A DNA stretch of 6,992 nucleotides from SAR202 cluster bacterium (GTDB lineage Bacteria; Chloroflexota; Dehalococcoidia; UBA3495). This document shows positions 1-6,144 of this stretch, one piece after another. Position numbers and translations under genes: made by a program. Under the pieces are notes generated by a model. That model had not been told where the DNA came from, made no database searches, and saw nothing but the letters and a program-made list of their open reading frames with translations. The DNA lies in contig NVSQ01000031.1 of assembly GCA_002401285.1 (NCBI GenBank), forward strand, positions 14,584 through 21,575. Direction: 5' to 3'. Numbering within the stretch: position 1 is the stretch's first letter; every line of letters starts with the position of its first letter.

Positions 1-398
1 TGCCAGTAACCGATCCAGTAGCGGATATGTTGACCAGGATTCGTAACGCGATTCAGGTGCGTCACGAGTCTGTTATGATGCCTCATTCAAAAATGAAATT
101 GGCCATCGCCAAGATTCTTAAGGAAGAGGGGTACATCCGGGACTTCGACCTGCCTAGGGGGCAGGCCCATCCCACACTCCGGGTCCACCTGATTTACCGG
201 GAGAAGAGAGAACCGGCCATCACCGGTCTGAAGCGAATCAGCAAGCCGGGACTGCGTGTTTACGTGGGACGGGGTGAAATCCCCCGGGTCTATGGAGGCA
301 TGGGCGTCGCTATTCTTTCGACGCCCCAAGGCGTAATGGCCGGCCGCCAAGCTTGGCGCGCGGGGATCGGCGGGGAGCTTCTTTGTTATGTCTGGTAG
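1..398 (+). CDS. rpsH: Small-subunit ribosomal protein S8 (uS8), 5' end cut by one base
   Basis: S8 binds the central domain of 16S rRNA early in 30S assembly; in E. coli it also represses translation of the spc operon. The frame is open from the left edge. Positions 1-2 are TG, followed by codons for [16 protein letters not shown], so the ATG (or GTG/TTG) very probably begins one base outside the window, giving a protein of about 132 residues, normal for S8. The internal ATG at 27 is not the start, because the family's conserved [18 protein letters not shown] head lies across it. The C-terminal half carries the S8 signature: [13 protein letters not shown], then [11 protein letters not shown] at the end. 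The last 11 bases overlap the ATG start proposed for rplF, which suggests translational coupling. Family assignment is certain; only the first base of the gene is missing. Confidence 0.97.
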   Translation, partial: PVTDPVADMLTRIRNAIQVRHESVMMPHSKMKLAIAKILKEEGYIRDFDLPRGQAHPTLRVHLIYREKREPAITGLKRISKPGLRVYVGRGEIPRVYGGMGVAILSTPQGVMAGRQAWRAGIGGELLCYVW

Positions 399-978
399 TT
401 CAACAACAAACGGCAATACGCAAGGAAGGACACTGTCGCGCATCGGACGCAAGCCCATCCCCATTCCCCAGGGAGTGGAAGTGGAAGTCCAGTACGGCGG
501 CGTAGTTGTTAAAGGTCCCAACGGCACGCTGACACAGAACTACCATCCCGACGTCAAAGTTACCGTGGAAGACGGCAACGTGTTGGTAGAACGATTGTCA
601 GAACGTAAGTTTCACCATGCCCTTCACGGCCTAACCCGCAGCCTCATTGCCAATGCGGTTCAGGGTGTTTCAGAAGGTTACACCAAGACATTGGAGTTGA
701 TGGGCGTGGGCTACCGCGTGCAGCAAGCCGGCGACGGTATTGTGTTGTCGGTGGGCCACAGCCATACGATCGAGATGCATCCACCCGACGGCGTGACTAT
801 GGAGGTGGAAGGCAACAACCGGATCCACGTGCGCGGCATCGACAAACAGCAGGTGGGCAACCTGGCCGCCAAAGTTCGGCAGACGCGGCCGCCCAACGCC
901 TATAAAGAAAAGGGGATCAAATACGCGGGAGAGGTCCTGCACTTTAAGCCGGGCAAGTCAGCGGCCCGCAAGGCTTGA
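388..978 (+). CDS. rplF: Large-subunit ribosomal protein L6 (uL6)
   Basis: L6 sits near the factor-binding site and sarcin-ricin loop of the 50S subunit. The usual L6 head [16 protein letters not shown] appears at residues 17-32, and the C-terminal signature is recognisable at residues 168-182 ([15 protein letters not shown]). From the ATG at 388 the protein is 196 residues, about 15 longer than usual. The extra head ([15 protein letters not shown]) is low-complexity Ser/Thr/Asn/Gly with no counterpart I recall in the family. The codon where L6 normally starts is a CTG at 433, preceded by AAGGAAGGA (422-430). Starting there would give 181 residues, the typical length. I keep the ATG because CTG starts are rare, with GGGAG at 373-377 as a weak, distant ribosome-binding site. 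The product is certain and the start is not. Confidence 0.95.
   Translation: MSGSSTTNGNTQGRTLSRIGRKPIPIPQGVEVEVQYGGVVVKGPNGTLTQNYHPDVKVTVEDGNVLVERLSERKFHHALHGLTRSLIANAVQGVSEGYTKTLELMGVGYRVQQAGDGIVLSVGHSHTIEMHPPDGVTMEVEGNNRIHVRGIDKQQVGNLAAKVRQTRPPNAYKEKGIKYAGEVLHFKPGKSAARKA
422..435 (+). promoter_or_regulatory. Alternative ribosome-binding site and CTG start for rplF
   Basis: AAGGAAGGA at 422-430 is the best Shine-Dalgarno-like run near the rplF head. Its first AAGGA (422-426) lies 6 bases before an in-frame CTG at 433-435. That CTG falls exactly where L6 proteins normally begin (followed by [11 protein letters not shown]). The sequence and spacing are seen directly; use of CTG for initiation is inference. 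Confidence 0.4.
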
Positions 979-1021
979 TCCCGCCAAGAACAACGCTGGT
1001 TTATATCAAAGGGTTTAACCC

Positions 1022-1038
1022 GGACCCGGAAGCGGTCC
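1022..1038 (+). other. Small inverted repeat (possible RNA hairpin) between rplF and rplR
   Basis: GGACC at 1022-1026 is complementary to GGTCC at 1034-1038, leaving a 7-base loop. It is not followed by a T-run, so it is not an obvious terminator. It lies in the roughly 140-base gap between rplF and rplR, which holds no recognisable gene. A near-palindrome GGGTTTAACCC (1011-1021) abuts it. It could be a structured leader element or chance. Confidence 0.3.
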
Positions 1039-1076
1039 TGGAAAACAGTATTAAGGGTATTTTGAGGATTCTGCGC

Positions 1077-1110
1077 CTCCGTAGTGGGAGCGGAGACCTT
1101 CCGGAGTGAG
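1077..1110 (+). promoter_or_regulatory. Possible switchable pairing over the rplR ribosome-binding site
   Basis: CTCCG at 1077-1081 can pair either with CGGAG at 1091-1095 or with an identical CGGAG at 1102-1106. The second copy contains the GGAG that serves as the Shine-Dalgarno for rplR (GTG at 1120). The two pairings exclude each other: one leaves the site free, the other buries it. The repeats are seen directly. A regulatory role is inference, and 5-bp stems can occur by chance at this GC content. Confidence 0.3.
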
Positions 1111-1119
1111 AACAACTTA

Positions 1120-1488
1120 GTGGCCAAGGATAAAAACGCTAGAAAATTGAGATTGGTCCGGCACGCAAGGGTGCGGAAAAAGGTGACCGGTACCGTAGAA
1201 CGGCCCAGGCTATGTGTGTTTCGCAGCTTGCGCCACATCTACGCGCAGATCATCGACGATAGCGAAGGTCATACCTTGGTCTCCGCTTCCAGCCATGAAA
1301 CCATGTCCCAGGACGGCGGAGCCGCCGCGCCGAAGATCGATGTTTCCGTAGCCGTGGGCAAGATGGTGGCGGAACGGGCCAAGTCCAAGGGCATCACCAG
1401 CGTTGTCTTCGACCGCGGCGGATACAAGTATCACGGCCGCGTCAAAGCCCTAGCTGAAGCCAGCCGCGAAGGCGGCCTGAAGTTTTAG
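1120..1488 (+). CDS. rplR: Large-subunit ribosomal protein L18 (uL18)
   Basis: L18 binds 5S rRNA together with L5 and anchors it in the 50S central protuberance. From the GTG at 1120 the protein has 122 residues and begins [19 protein letters not shown] (V read as Met), matching the usual basic L18 head. Further family motifs are [20 protein letters not shown], then [20 protein letters not shown] and [20 protein letters not shown], ending in GGLKF as L18 typically does. The frame is open upstream to another GTG at 1084, but that start adds 12 residues outside the family alignment and lacks a ribosome-binding site. GGAGTGAG (1103-1110) serves the GTG at 1120, though the spacing is rather long. 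The gap after rplF is about 140 bases and that before rpsE 74 bases, both loose for the spc operon. Confidence 0.95.
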   Translation: MAKDKNARKLRLVRHARVRKKVTGTVERPRLCVFRSLRHIYAQIIDDSEGHTLVSASSHETMSQDGGAAAPKIDVSVAVGKMVAERAKSKGITSVVFDRGGYKYHGRVKALAEASREGGLKF

Positions 1489-1533
1489 GTAAGGCTTCCC
1501 AGACACAACCGGTAAAACCAATCGTTAATGTCC

Positions 1534-1562
1534 AGGCTGACGTAAGGAGATAGTGACAGCCT
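1534..1562 (+). promoter_or_regulatory. Hairpin displaying the rpsE Shine-Dalgarno in its loop
   Basis: AGGCTG (1534-1539) and CAGCCT (1557-1562) form a perfect 6-bp inverted repeat that ends on the base before the rpsE ATG at 1563. After an A/A mismatch, C1541-G1555 and two G-U pairs can extend the stem. The apical loop is then AAGGAGATA (1544-1552), which is the rpsE Shine-Dalgarno. The linear distance from AAGGAG to ATG is 13 bases, longer than optimal, and folding would bring the two together. Pairing is visible in the sequence; function is inferred. Confidence 0.45.
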
Positions 1563-2150
1563 ATGGTATTTTCCCCAGATCGACCCAGAGGACCTCGGTT
1601 CCGCCAGGAAGACACCGGCGGTATGACCGAGCGTGTTGTTTTCACCCGCCGCATCGCCAAGGTGGTGAAGGGGGGCAGACGTCTGCGCTTTAACGCCTTG
1701 GTGGTGGTTGGCGATGGCCAAGGCCAGGTAGGTGTCGGGCTGGGGAAAGCCTTGGTTATCCCCGATGCAGTCCGTAAGGGAAACGCCATCGCCCGGCGCG
1801 ACATGGTTACGATTCCTCTGAAAGGCGGCACGATCCCCCAAGCAGTCACCCTGAAGAAAGGGGCTACAATTGTGATAATCAAGCCCGCCCGGGAAGGGAC
1901 GGGCGTCATCGCCGCCGGTGCGATGCGGGCCATGCTGGAACTGGGCGGCGTCAAAGACGTTGTTGGAAAATCCTTGGGCTCCAGAAATCCTATCAACATC
2001 GTCCATGCCACTCTAGAGGCTTTGCGTTCGTTGCGTGACCCGGAAAAGGAACGGGCGATCAGACTCGCGGGTGTGGCAAGAAATACCGGTAATGCTGCAG
2101 CCACCAGAAATCCAGGAACCCCTGCTCCCCCCAGACCGGAGGGCGCCTAA
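1563..2150 (+). CDS. rpsE: Small-subunit ribosomal protein S5 (uS5)
   Basis: S5 lies at the 30S mRNA entry region, contributes to decoding accuracy and helps assembly. The 195-residue product has the two S5 domains: an N-terminal double-stranded RNA-binding-like domain at about 22-88 (ERVVFTRRIAKVVKGGRR, then VGDGQGQVGVGLGKA) and a C-terminal domain at about 90-168 (REGTGVIAAGAMRAMLELGG, then KSLGSRNPINIVHATLEAL). The start is fixed because in-frame stops TAG (1551) and TGA (1554) lie just upstream of the ATG. AAGGAG at 1544-1549 is the ribosome-binding site, inside a candidate hairpin. The protein is longer than the usual 165 or so residues because of a roughly 20-residue Pro/Ala/Asn-rich tail (about 175-195) that looks unstructured. 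The stop codon abuts the rpmD start. Confidence 0.97.
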   Translation: MVFSPDRPRGPRFRQEDTGGMTERVVFTRRIAKVVKGGRRLRFNALVVVGDGQGQVGVGLGKALVIPDAVRKGNAIARRDMVTIPLKGGTIPQAVTLKKGATIVIIKPAREGTGVIAAGAMRAMLELGGVKDVVGKSLGSRNPINIVHATLEALRSLRDPEKERAIRLAGVARNTGNAAATRNPGTPAPPRPEGA

Positions 2151-2339
2151 ATGACCCAGCTAAGGATCACATGGAAGCGAAGCACGATCGGCCGGACGGC
2201 ATCCCAGCGGAAAATCATCCAGTCCCTCGGTTTGCACCGCCTGCACCACTCCGTGGTGCACTTTGATTCACCGACTATTCGCGGAATGGTCAATAAAGTA
2301 AGCCACTTGGTTTCCGTGGAAATCGTGGAGTCCACCTAA
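2151..2339 (+). CDS. rpmD: Large-subunit ribosomal protein L30 (uL30)
   Basis: L30 is a small 50S protein of the bacterial, 60-residue short form. The 62 residues show the family pattern: LRITWKRSTIGR, then SQRKIIQSLGLHRLHHSVVH and SPTIRGMVNKVSHLVSVEIV. The ATG follows the rpsE TAA with no gap (TAAATG). Its ribosome-binding site GGAGG (2138-2142) lies inside the end of rpsE at 8 bases spacing, so reinitiation or coupling with rpsE is likely. A 150-base gap follows before rplO. Confidence 0.95.
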   Translation: MTQLRITWKRSTIGRTASQRKIIQSLGLHRLHHSVVHFDSPTIRGMVNKVSHLVSVEIVEST

Positions 2340-2376
2340 AACGGGCTTTCCCTATAGGAACGCCTAGGCCGTATAA

Positions 2377-2392
2377 CCCGAAAGGGTTCGGG
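2377..2392 (+). other. Hairpin in the rplO leader
   Basis: CCCGAA (2377-2382) pairs with TTCGGG (2387-2392) around an AGGG loop. An overlapping alternative is AACCC (2375-2379) with GGGTT (2384-2388) closing a GAAA tetraloop. No T-run follows. The stem's 3' arm runs into GGGAGG (2390-2395), a Shine-Dalgarno-like run with no well-spaced start codon after it. It sits 43 bases upstream of a terminator-like stem-loop in the same gap, so the two may form one leader RNA. That grouping is inference. Confidence 0.35.
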
Positions 2393-2426
2393 AGGATCTT
2401 AGAAACCGATATTTGAGGCCAGATTC

Positions 2427-2461
2427 AAACCAACGGCGCCGATCGGCGTCTTTTGGTTTTT
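2427..2461 (+). terminator. Terminator-like stem-loop (possible attenuator) before rplO
   Basis: The core stem pairs GGCGCC (2435-2440) with GGCGTC (2445-2450), one G-U included, around a GATC tetraloop. It is followed by TTTTGGTTTTT (2451-2461). The flanks AAACCAA (2427-2433) and TTGGTTT (2453-2459) are also fully complementary, so the structure can extend to 13 pairs with a small internal loop. A GC-rich stem plus a U-rich tail is the form of an intrinsic terminator. It is in the middle of the operon, 30 bases before the rplO start, so an attenuator or partial terminator is more likely than an operon end. The two Gs inside the T-run weaken it as a terminator. Confidence 0.5.
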
Positions 2462-2475
2462 ATAGTGTCAACGAC

Positions 2476-2482
2476 GGAGAGG
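2476..2482 (+). promoter_or_regulatory. Ribosome-binding site that fixes the rplO start
   Basis: GGAGAGG lies 8 bases before the ATG at 2491 and 11 before the next ATG at 2494. It supports starting L15 there rather than at the in-frame TTG at 2413, which lies upstream of the terminator-like stem and has no well-spaced Shine-Dalgarno. Confidence 0.7.
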
Positions 2483-2490
2483 TATTTCCA

Positions 2491-2934
2491 ATGATGGAAC
2501 ATCAGGTGGTCCCAAGTCCTGGGGCCAGAAAACGCAGGAAACGGGTGGGTCGAGGCGACTCCGCCGGCCAAGGTAGCACTGCCGGCAGGGGTATGAAGGG
2601 CCAAAAATCCCGCTCCGGAAGCTCGATTCGGGCCGGATTCGAGGGTGGTCAGAACCAGCTGATAAAGGGACTTCCCATGAAGCGGGGCTTCAACAACATC
2701 TTCAAGACCTACTATTCTCTGATCAGTCTGGAAACTCTTGAAACCTTCGACGCCGGAGAGCGAATCACTCCGGAATTACTGCGGGAACGCGGTTTCCTCA
2801 AGAGCTTGAAACAGCCCATCAAGATTGTCGGTGACGGCCAATTAACCAAAGCCGTCACGGTGGCCGCGCACCGGTTTACCGGGTCGGCGCGAGAGAAGAT
2901 TGAGGCGGCCAAAGGGAAAGTAGAGGAGCTGTAG
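2491..2934 (+). CDS. rplO: Large-subunit ribosomal protein L15 (uL15)
   Basis: L15 is a late-assembly 50S protein whose extended N-terminal arm threads through 23S rRNA. From the ATG at 2491 it has 147 residues, the usual size. The basic, glycine-rich arm is clear at about 12-45 (GARKRRKRVGRGDSAGQG, then TAGRGMKGQKSRSG). It is followed by GFEGGQNQLIKGLPMKRGF and a globular part with the ITPELLRERGFLKS and VKIVGDG-like (IKIVGDGQLTKAVTV) segments typical of L15. The frame is open upstream to a TTG at 2413, but those 26 codons cover the terminator-like stem and match nothing in the family, so I exclude them. secY follows 5 bases after the stop. Confidence 0.95.
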   Translation: MMEHQVVPSPGARKRRKRVGRGDSAGQGSTAGRGMKGQKSRSGSSIRAGFEGGQNQLIKGLPMKRGFNNIFKTYYSLISLETLETFDAGERITPELLRERGFLKSLKQPIKIVGDGQLTKAVTVAAHRFTGSAREKIEAAKGKVEEL

Positions 2935-2939
2935 GGCGG

Positions 2940-4295
2940 ATGTTAGAGGCGGAAGTACAAGGGGGGCGCCTCCCCCGTTTACTACAAGCGGCGATCGATG
3001 CCTTTAGCCTACCTGACCTGAGATCAAAGATCCTGTTCACGTTGGCTTTGTTGGCTATATACCGGTTTGCCGCCCACATACCCATGCCCGGCATCAATGA
3101 GGGGGCACTTGCCAACCTTTTTGAAAACAACGACCTGCTGGGTTTTCTTGACTTGTTCAGTGGGGGAGCCCTTCGCCGAATGAGCATCGTGGCCCTGGGG
3201 GTCTTTCCCTATATCACGGCCTCGATCGTGATGCAGTTGATCACCCCGGTGTTTCCCAAACTCCAAGAAATGGCCAAGGAAGGAGAGTCCGGGCGGGCCA
3301 AGATGAGCCGCATCACCCACTGGTTGACTGTGCCCATCGCCTTGGCCCAGGGTTATGGGCAATTGATCCTGCTGCAGGGGTCGGGTGTGTTCGTAGACAG
3401 TGTGACTGGCGCCCCTACTTTTGTCGTTGGATTTTTCGGGGCTTCCCTTTTACCCACTGTTGCCGCCCTCTTGTCCATCGTGGCGGGAACCTTGTTCCTA
3501 GTTTGGATGGGCGAGTTGATCACCGAGCGGGGTATCGGCAATGGAATATCGCTGATAATCTTTGCCGGAATCGTGGCCGGTTTCCCCGGATTGCTCAGCC
3601 AGGGGTTCCTGGATACTGACAACGTCTTGGGTATCGGGTTCTTCGCCATCATCGGCGTGGGGATCATTGCCCTTATCGTCTGGTTCAATGAGGCCCACCG
3701 GCGCATCCCGGTCCAATACGGACGGAGCATATTCCGTGGTGGACGGATGTATCGGCAGAGTGGAGCGACCTACCTACCTTTGCGCATCAACTCCGCCGGA
3801 ATGATTCCGTTGATCTTCGCTTTCTCCATAGTGATATTGCCCGGCACGATGGCCACCTACTTCGCCACGACCACCGGGGTGATCGGAGATGTAGCCAGGT
3901 TCTTCGCGGACCTACTGGTCCCAACTTCCCCTCCGTATTGGATCATGGTGTTTATCTTGGTGGTGATCTTCACCTTCTTCTACACCCTGGTGGTGTTCAA
4001 CCAGCAAAATTTGGCGGAAAATCTGCAACGAAACGGTGGGTTTGTCTTGGGGATCAGACCGGGCCGGCCGACTCAGGAATATTTGAACCGGGTCATTGTG
4101 CGCATCACCATGGGCGGCGCGTTGTTCCTAGGGTTCATCGCCATCGTTCCCTACTTGGCGTCTTTGATTACCGATGTTCAAGCGATTTCCCTTAGCAGCA
4201 CCAGCCTTCTAATCATGGTGGGTGTAGGCTTGGATACGATGCGCCAATTGGAGGCGCAGCTAATGATGCGAAACTATGAAGGGTTCTTGAGGTAG
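2940..4295 (+). CDS. secY: SecY, channel subunit of the Sec protein translocase
   Basis: SecY forms the plasma-membrane pore that, with SecE, SecG and SecA or the ribosome, exports proteins and inserts membrane proteins. The 451 residues give about ten hydrophobic spans: near 30-48, 80-104, 123-146, 163-190, 199-219, 229-249, 284-308, 333-353, 388-411 and 415-431. The plug segment is around 63-76 (LLGFLDLFSGGALRR). Diagnostic motifs are ITERGIGNGISLIIFAGI (194-211), the cytosolic loop with RRIPVQY (254-260), and the SecA/ribosome-contact loop with ENLQRNGGFVLGIRPGRPT (360-378). The ATG at 2940 is 5 bases after rplO, with AGAGGAG (2922-2928) inside rplO as ribosome-binding site at 11 bases. 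The length is slightly above the usual 420-440, and no essential part looks missing. Confidence 0.98.
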   Translation: MLEAEVQGGRLPRLLQAAIDAFSLPDLRSKILFTLALLAIYRFAAHIPMPGINEGALANLFENNDLLGFLDLFSGGALRRMSIVALGVFPYITASIVMQLITPVFPKLQEMAKEGESGRAKMSRITHWLTVPIALAQGYGQLILLQGSGVFVDSVTGAPTFVVGFFGASLLPTVAALLSIVAGTLFLVWMGELITERGIGNGISLIIFAGIVAGFPGLLSQGFLDTDNVLGIGFFAIIGVGIIALIVWFNEAHRRIPVQYGRSIFRGGRMYRQSGATYLPLRINSAGMIPLIFAFSIVILPGTMATYFATTTGVIGDVARFFADLLVPTSPPYWIMVFILVVIFTFFYTLVVFNQQNLAENLQRNGGFVLGIRPGRPTQEYLNRVIVRITMGGALFLGFIAIVPYLASLITDVQAISLSSTSLLIMVGVGLDTMRQLEAQLMMRNYEGFLR

Positions 4296-4296
4296 T

Positions 4297-4965
4297 TTGA
4301 CACAAGGTTTGCGATTGGTCCTTTTCGGTCCACCGGGAGCGGGCAAAGGGACCCAAGCTCAGTTATTGACCGAGCGGCTGAAAATCTCTCATATAAGTTC
4401 GGGCGATCTGTTCCGCCACCACGTTCAAGCCGAAACGCCCTTGGGGTTGAAGGCCGCCGATTATATGAACCGGGGGGTTCTGGTTCCCGACGAACTGACC
4501 ATCGACATCGCTTTGGAGAAAGTGATGTCCTTAAATGCCGAGGAGGGATTTATCCTAGATGGATTTCCCCGTAACCGGTTCCAAGCAAAAGCCTTGGAAG
4601 AGGCCTTGCAGACTCGGGCTCGGGGTCTGGACAAAGTAGTGTATATAGATGTGCCGGAGGACGAATTGCTCCGGCGCCTGGCAGGCCGGTTCGTTTGCCG
4701 CCAGTGCCAAGCACCACATAGCATGGCGCCCGGTGGGACTAACGGATCGCCGGACCGGGAACTGATCTGTGAGCGTTGCGGCGGAGAGCTCTACCAACGA
4801 ACCGACGACCGCCCGGAAGCCGTTCAGACACGGATCGAAGTGTACAAGTCGGAAACAATGCCGGTGCTGGATTATTACCGGGAGCGCGCCCTTCTGGCGG
4901 AAGTTCCCGGCGTCGACACCGTCGAGCAGATCAACAAACGGGTAATGAAGGCGCTGGAGCTATAA
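4297..4965 (+). CDS. adk: Adenylate kinase, zinc-binding LID type
   Basis: Adk catalyses ATP + AMP to 2 ADP in the cytosol. Residues 11-19 (GPPGAGKGT) are the P-loop; the AMP-binding region has SSGDLFR (34-40) and LDGFPRN (87-93); Q96 is kept; R168-x-DD with R172 gives the LID/catalytic stretch. C134-x2-C137 and C158-x2-C161 form a four-cysteine structural zinc site in the LID, the long-form Adk common in Gram-positives and several other phyla. Length 222 is usual for that form. The start is uncertain: TTG at 4297, one base after the secY stop, or TTG at 4309, which gives the commonest family head (MRLVLFGPPGAGKGT). GAGGT (4289-4293) is rather close to the first and rather far from the second. 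No ATG or GTG start is available, and TGA at 4288 blocks upstream extension. Confidence 0.96.
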   Translation: MTQGLRLVLFGPPGAGKGTQAQLLTERLKISHISSGDLFRHHVQAETPLGLKAADYMNRGVLVPDELTIDIALEKVMSLNAEEGFILDGFPRNRFQAKALEEALQTRARGLDKVVYIDVPEDELLRRLAGRFVCRQCQAPHSMAPGGTNGSPDRELICERCGGELYQRTDDRPEAVQTRIEVYKSETMPVLDYYRERALLAEVPGVDTVEQINKRVMKALEL

Positions 4966-5014
4966 TCGGAGCCAAATAGGCGGTCCACTGATCTAACGCA
5001 GTAGAGAGCGTGGG

Positions 5015-5043
5015 TTCCCAAGATTCCCGATTCGAGGTAGAAT
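5015..5043 (+). promoter_or_regulatory. Weak promoter-like pair before map
   Basis: TTCCCA (5015-5020, 4 of 6 to TTGACA) and TAGAAT (5038-5043, 5 of 6 to TATAAT) are separated by 17 bases, the optimal spacing. They lie in the 85-base adk-map gap. The -10 box overlaps the best Shine-Dalgarno candidate GAGGTAG (5034-5040), and transcription would begin at or next to the TTG start at 5051, so such a transcript would be leaderless. Matches of this quality are common by chance. Confidence 0.25.
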
Positions 5044-5050
5044 AGTAACG

Positions 5051-5857
5051 TTGAAACAAGATCGGAAAACTGAGACCGCCTCCAACTCGGCGTCGCCCTA
5101 TACTGGGGGAATCACAATCAAATCCCCTAAAGAGCTAGATGCGATGCGCCGGGCTGGTTCAGTTGTGGGCGCTACGCTGGCGATTCTGCTTAAGTCGGTG
5201 GAACCGGGCCTTACTACCAAAGACCTGGACACCATCGCTTACAAAGAGATCGTCCGGCACGGCGCTAAACCCACGTTCAAGGGTTATCGCGGCTTTCCGG
5301 CAAGCATCTGCACGTCGGTCAATGAAGAGATCGTCCACGGCATACCGGGCAAGAGGGTCTTGAAAGAGGGCGATATCATCAAGATGGACGTGGGCGCGAC
5401 CATTGATGGATTCATCGGCGACGCTGCCATCTCGGTGGCGGTGGGAAATGTCGCTGAAGAAGCCATAGAACTCATGGATGCCACCAGGCTAAGCCTGGAG
5501 GAGGGAATCAAGGCCGCAGTGCCGGGCAACCGTATAGGAGACATCGGCGCAGCGGTTCAAACGTATGCTGAGGCCAAGGGTTATAGTGTGGTCCGGGAAT
5601 TTGTCGGGCATGGCGTGGGGAGATTTCTTCACGAAGACCCCCAAGTCCCCAACTATGGCCGCCCCGGCCTTGGGCCATTGCTGCGTCCAGGAATGTGCAT
5701 CGCCATCGAGCCAATGCTCAACCTGGGAGATTGGCACACCCGCATCTTGGACGATCAGTGGACGGTGGTGACCGCGGACGGAAAGATCTCGTCCCACTTC
5801 GAGCACACGATAGCAATTACGGAAAACGGTCCGGAGATCATGACGGTGCCAAGCTGA
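5051..5857 (+). CDS. map: Type I methionine aminopeptidase
   Basis: This cytosolic dinuclear metalloprotease removes the N-terminal methionine from nascent proteins after deformylation. The 268-residue product has the pita-bread-fold signature residues: catalytic His96 (EEIVHGIPG) and metal ligands Asp113 (KMDVGA), Asp124 (FIGDAA), His187 ([13 protein letters not shown]), Glu220 (AIEPML) and Glu251 ([10 protein letters not shown]). All six key positions are present, so it should be active. The conserved core begins at about residue 21 ([16 protein letters not shown]), so there is a polar 20-residue head rich in Ser, Thr and Lys. The TTG at 5051 is the only plausible start: TAA at 4994 closes the frame upstream, and the next ATG would cut into the conserved core. 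GAGGT (5034-5038) is a possible ribosome-binding site at 12 bases. Confidence 0.96.
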   Translation: MKQDRKTETASNSASPYTGGITIKSPKELDAMRRAGSVVGATLAILLKSVEPGLTTKDLDTIAYKEIVRHGAKPTFKGYRGFPASICTSVNEEIVHGIPGKRVLKEGDIIKMDVGATIDGFIGDAAISVAVGNVAEEAIELMDATRLSLEEGIKAAVPGNRIGDIGAAVQTYAEAKGYSVVREFVGHGVGRFLHEDPQVPNYGRPGLGPLLRPGMCIAIEPMLNLGDWHTRILDDQWTVVTADGKISSHFEHTIAITENGPEIMTVPS

Positions 5858-5860
5858 CTT

Positions 5861-5875
5861 GAGCGCTATTCGCTC
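5861..5875 (+). other. Small inverted repeat between map and infA
   Basis: GAGCG (5861-5865) and CGCTC (5871-5875) can form a 5-bp stem with a CTATT loop, 3 bases after the map stop. No T-run follows, so it is unlikely to terminate transcription. It may protect or separate mRNA segments, or be chance. Confidence 0.25.
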
Positions 5876-5910
5876 CGGTGTTTACTTAGAGACCGATCTA
5901 GGGAGAAAGT

Positions 5911-6129
5911 ATGGCGAAAAAGCAGGCGATTGAAGTTGAGGCGAATGTAACCGAAGCATTGCCTAATGGCATGTTTCGTGTAACTTTGCCCAACGAGCAT
6001 CAGGTTTTGGCCCACGTGTCGGGCAAGATTCGGATGCACTTCATCCGGGTATTACCGGGAGACCGGGTCTTGGTGGAGCTATCTCCGTACGATCTCACCC
6101 GTGGCCGAATCACCTACCGATTTAAGTAA
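5911..6129 (+). CDS. infA: Translation initiation factor IF-1
   Basis: IF-1 is a single OB-fold protein that blocks the 30S A site during initiation and assists IF-2 and IF-3. The 72 residues are full length and show the family pattern without gaps: [19 protein letters not shown], then [40 protein letters not shown] and the terminal RITYRFK. The ATG at 5911 is served by AGGGAG (5900-5905) at 5 bases. The map-infA-rpmJ-rpsM order agrees with its role in translation. Nothing is unusual in the protein. Confidence 0.98.
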   Translation: MAKKQAIEVEANVTEALPNGMFRVTLPNEHQVLAHVSGKIRMHFIRVLPGDRVLVELSPYDLTRGRITYRFK

Positions 6130-6144
6130 CAAAGATTAAACTAG

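Noticed and set aside
87..527. Long open frame on the reverse strand across rpsH/rplF, and similar reverse frames under rpsE, secY and map
   Set aside because: Each lies opposite a clearly conserved ribosomal, SecY or MetAP gene, has no recognisable family motif, and is what GC-rich coding sequence produces by chance.
975..1006. Promoter made of TTGATC (975-980) and TTATAT (1001-1006)
   Set aside because: The spacer of 20 bases is too long, the -35 overlaps the end of rplF, and neither box is strong.
1011..1021. Palindrome GGGTTTAACCC as an operator
   Set aside because: It is an isolated 11-base near-palindrome with no second copy and no promoter nearby, so there is no support beyond the symmetry.
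1084..1119. Upstream GTG start for rplR at 1084
   Set aside because: It adds 12 residues not found in L18, overlaps the putative pairing elements, and lacks a ribosome-binding site; the GTG at 1120 matches the family start.
2413..2490. Upstream TTG start for rplO, giving 173 residues
   Set aside because: The extra 26 codons read through the terminator-like stem and match nothing in L15; ATG at 2491 has a good ribosome-binding site and gives a normal-length protein.
5011..5037. tRNA T-arm-like run (GGGTTCCC...GATTCGA) in the adk-map gap
   Set aside because: No acceptor stem, anticodon arm or D arm can be found around it within the 85-base gap.
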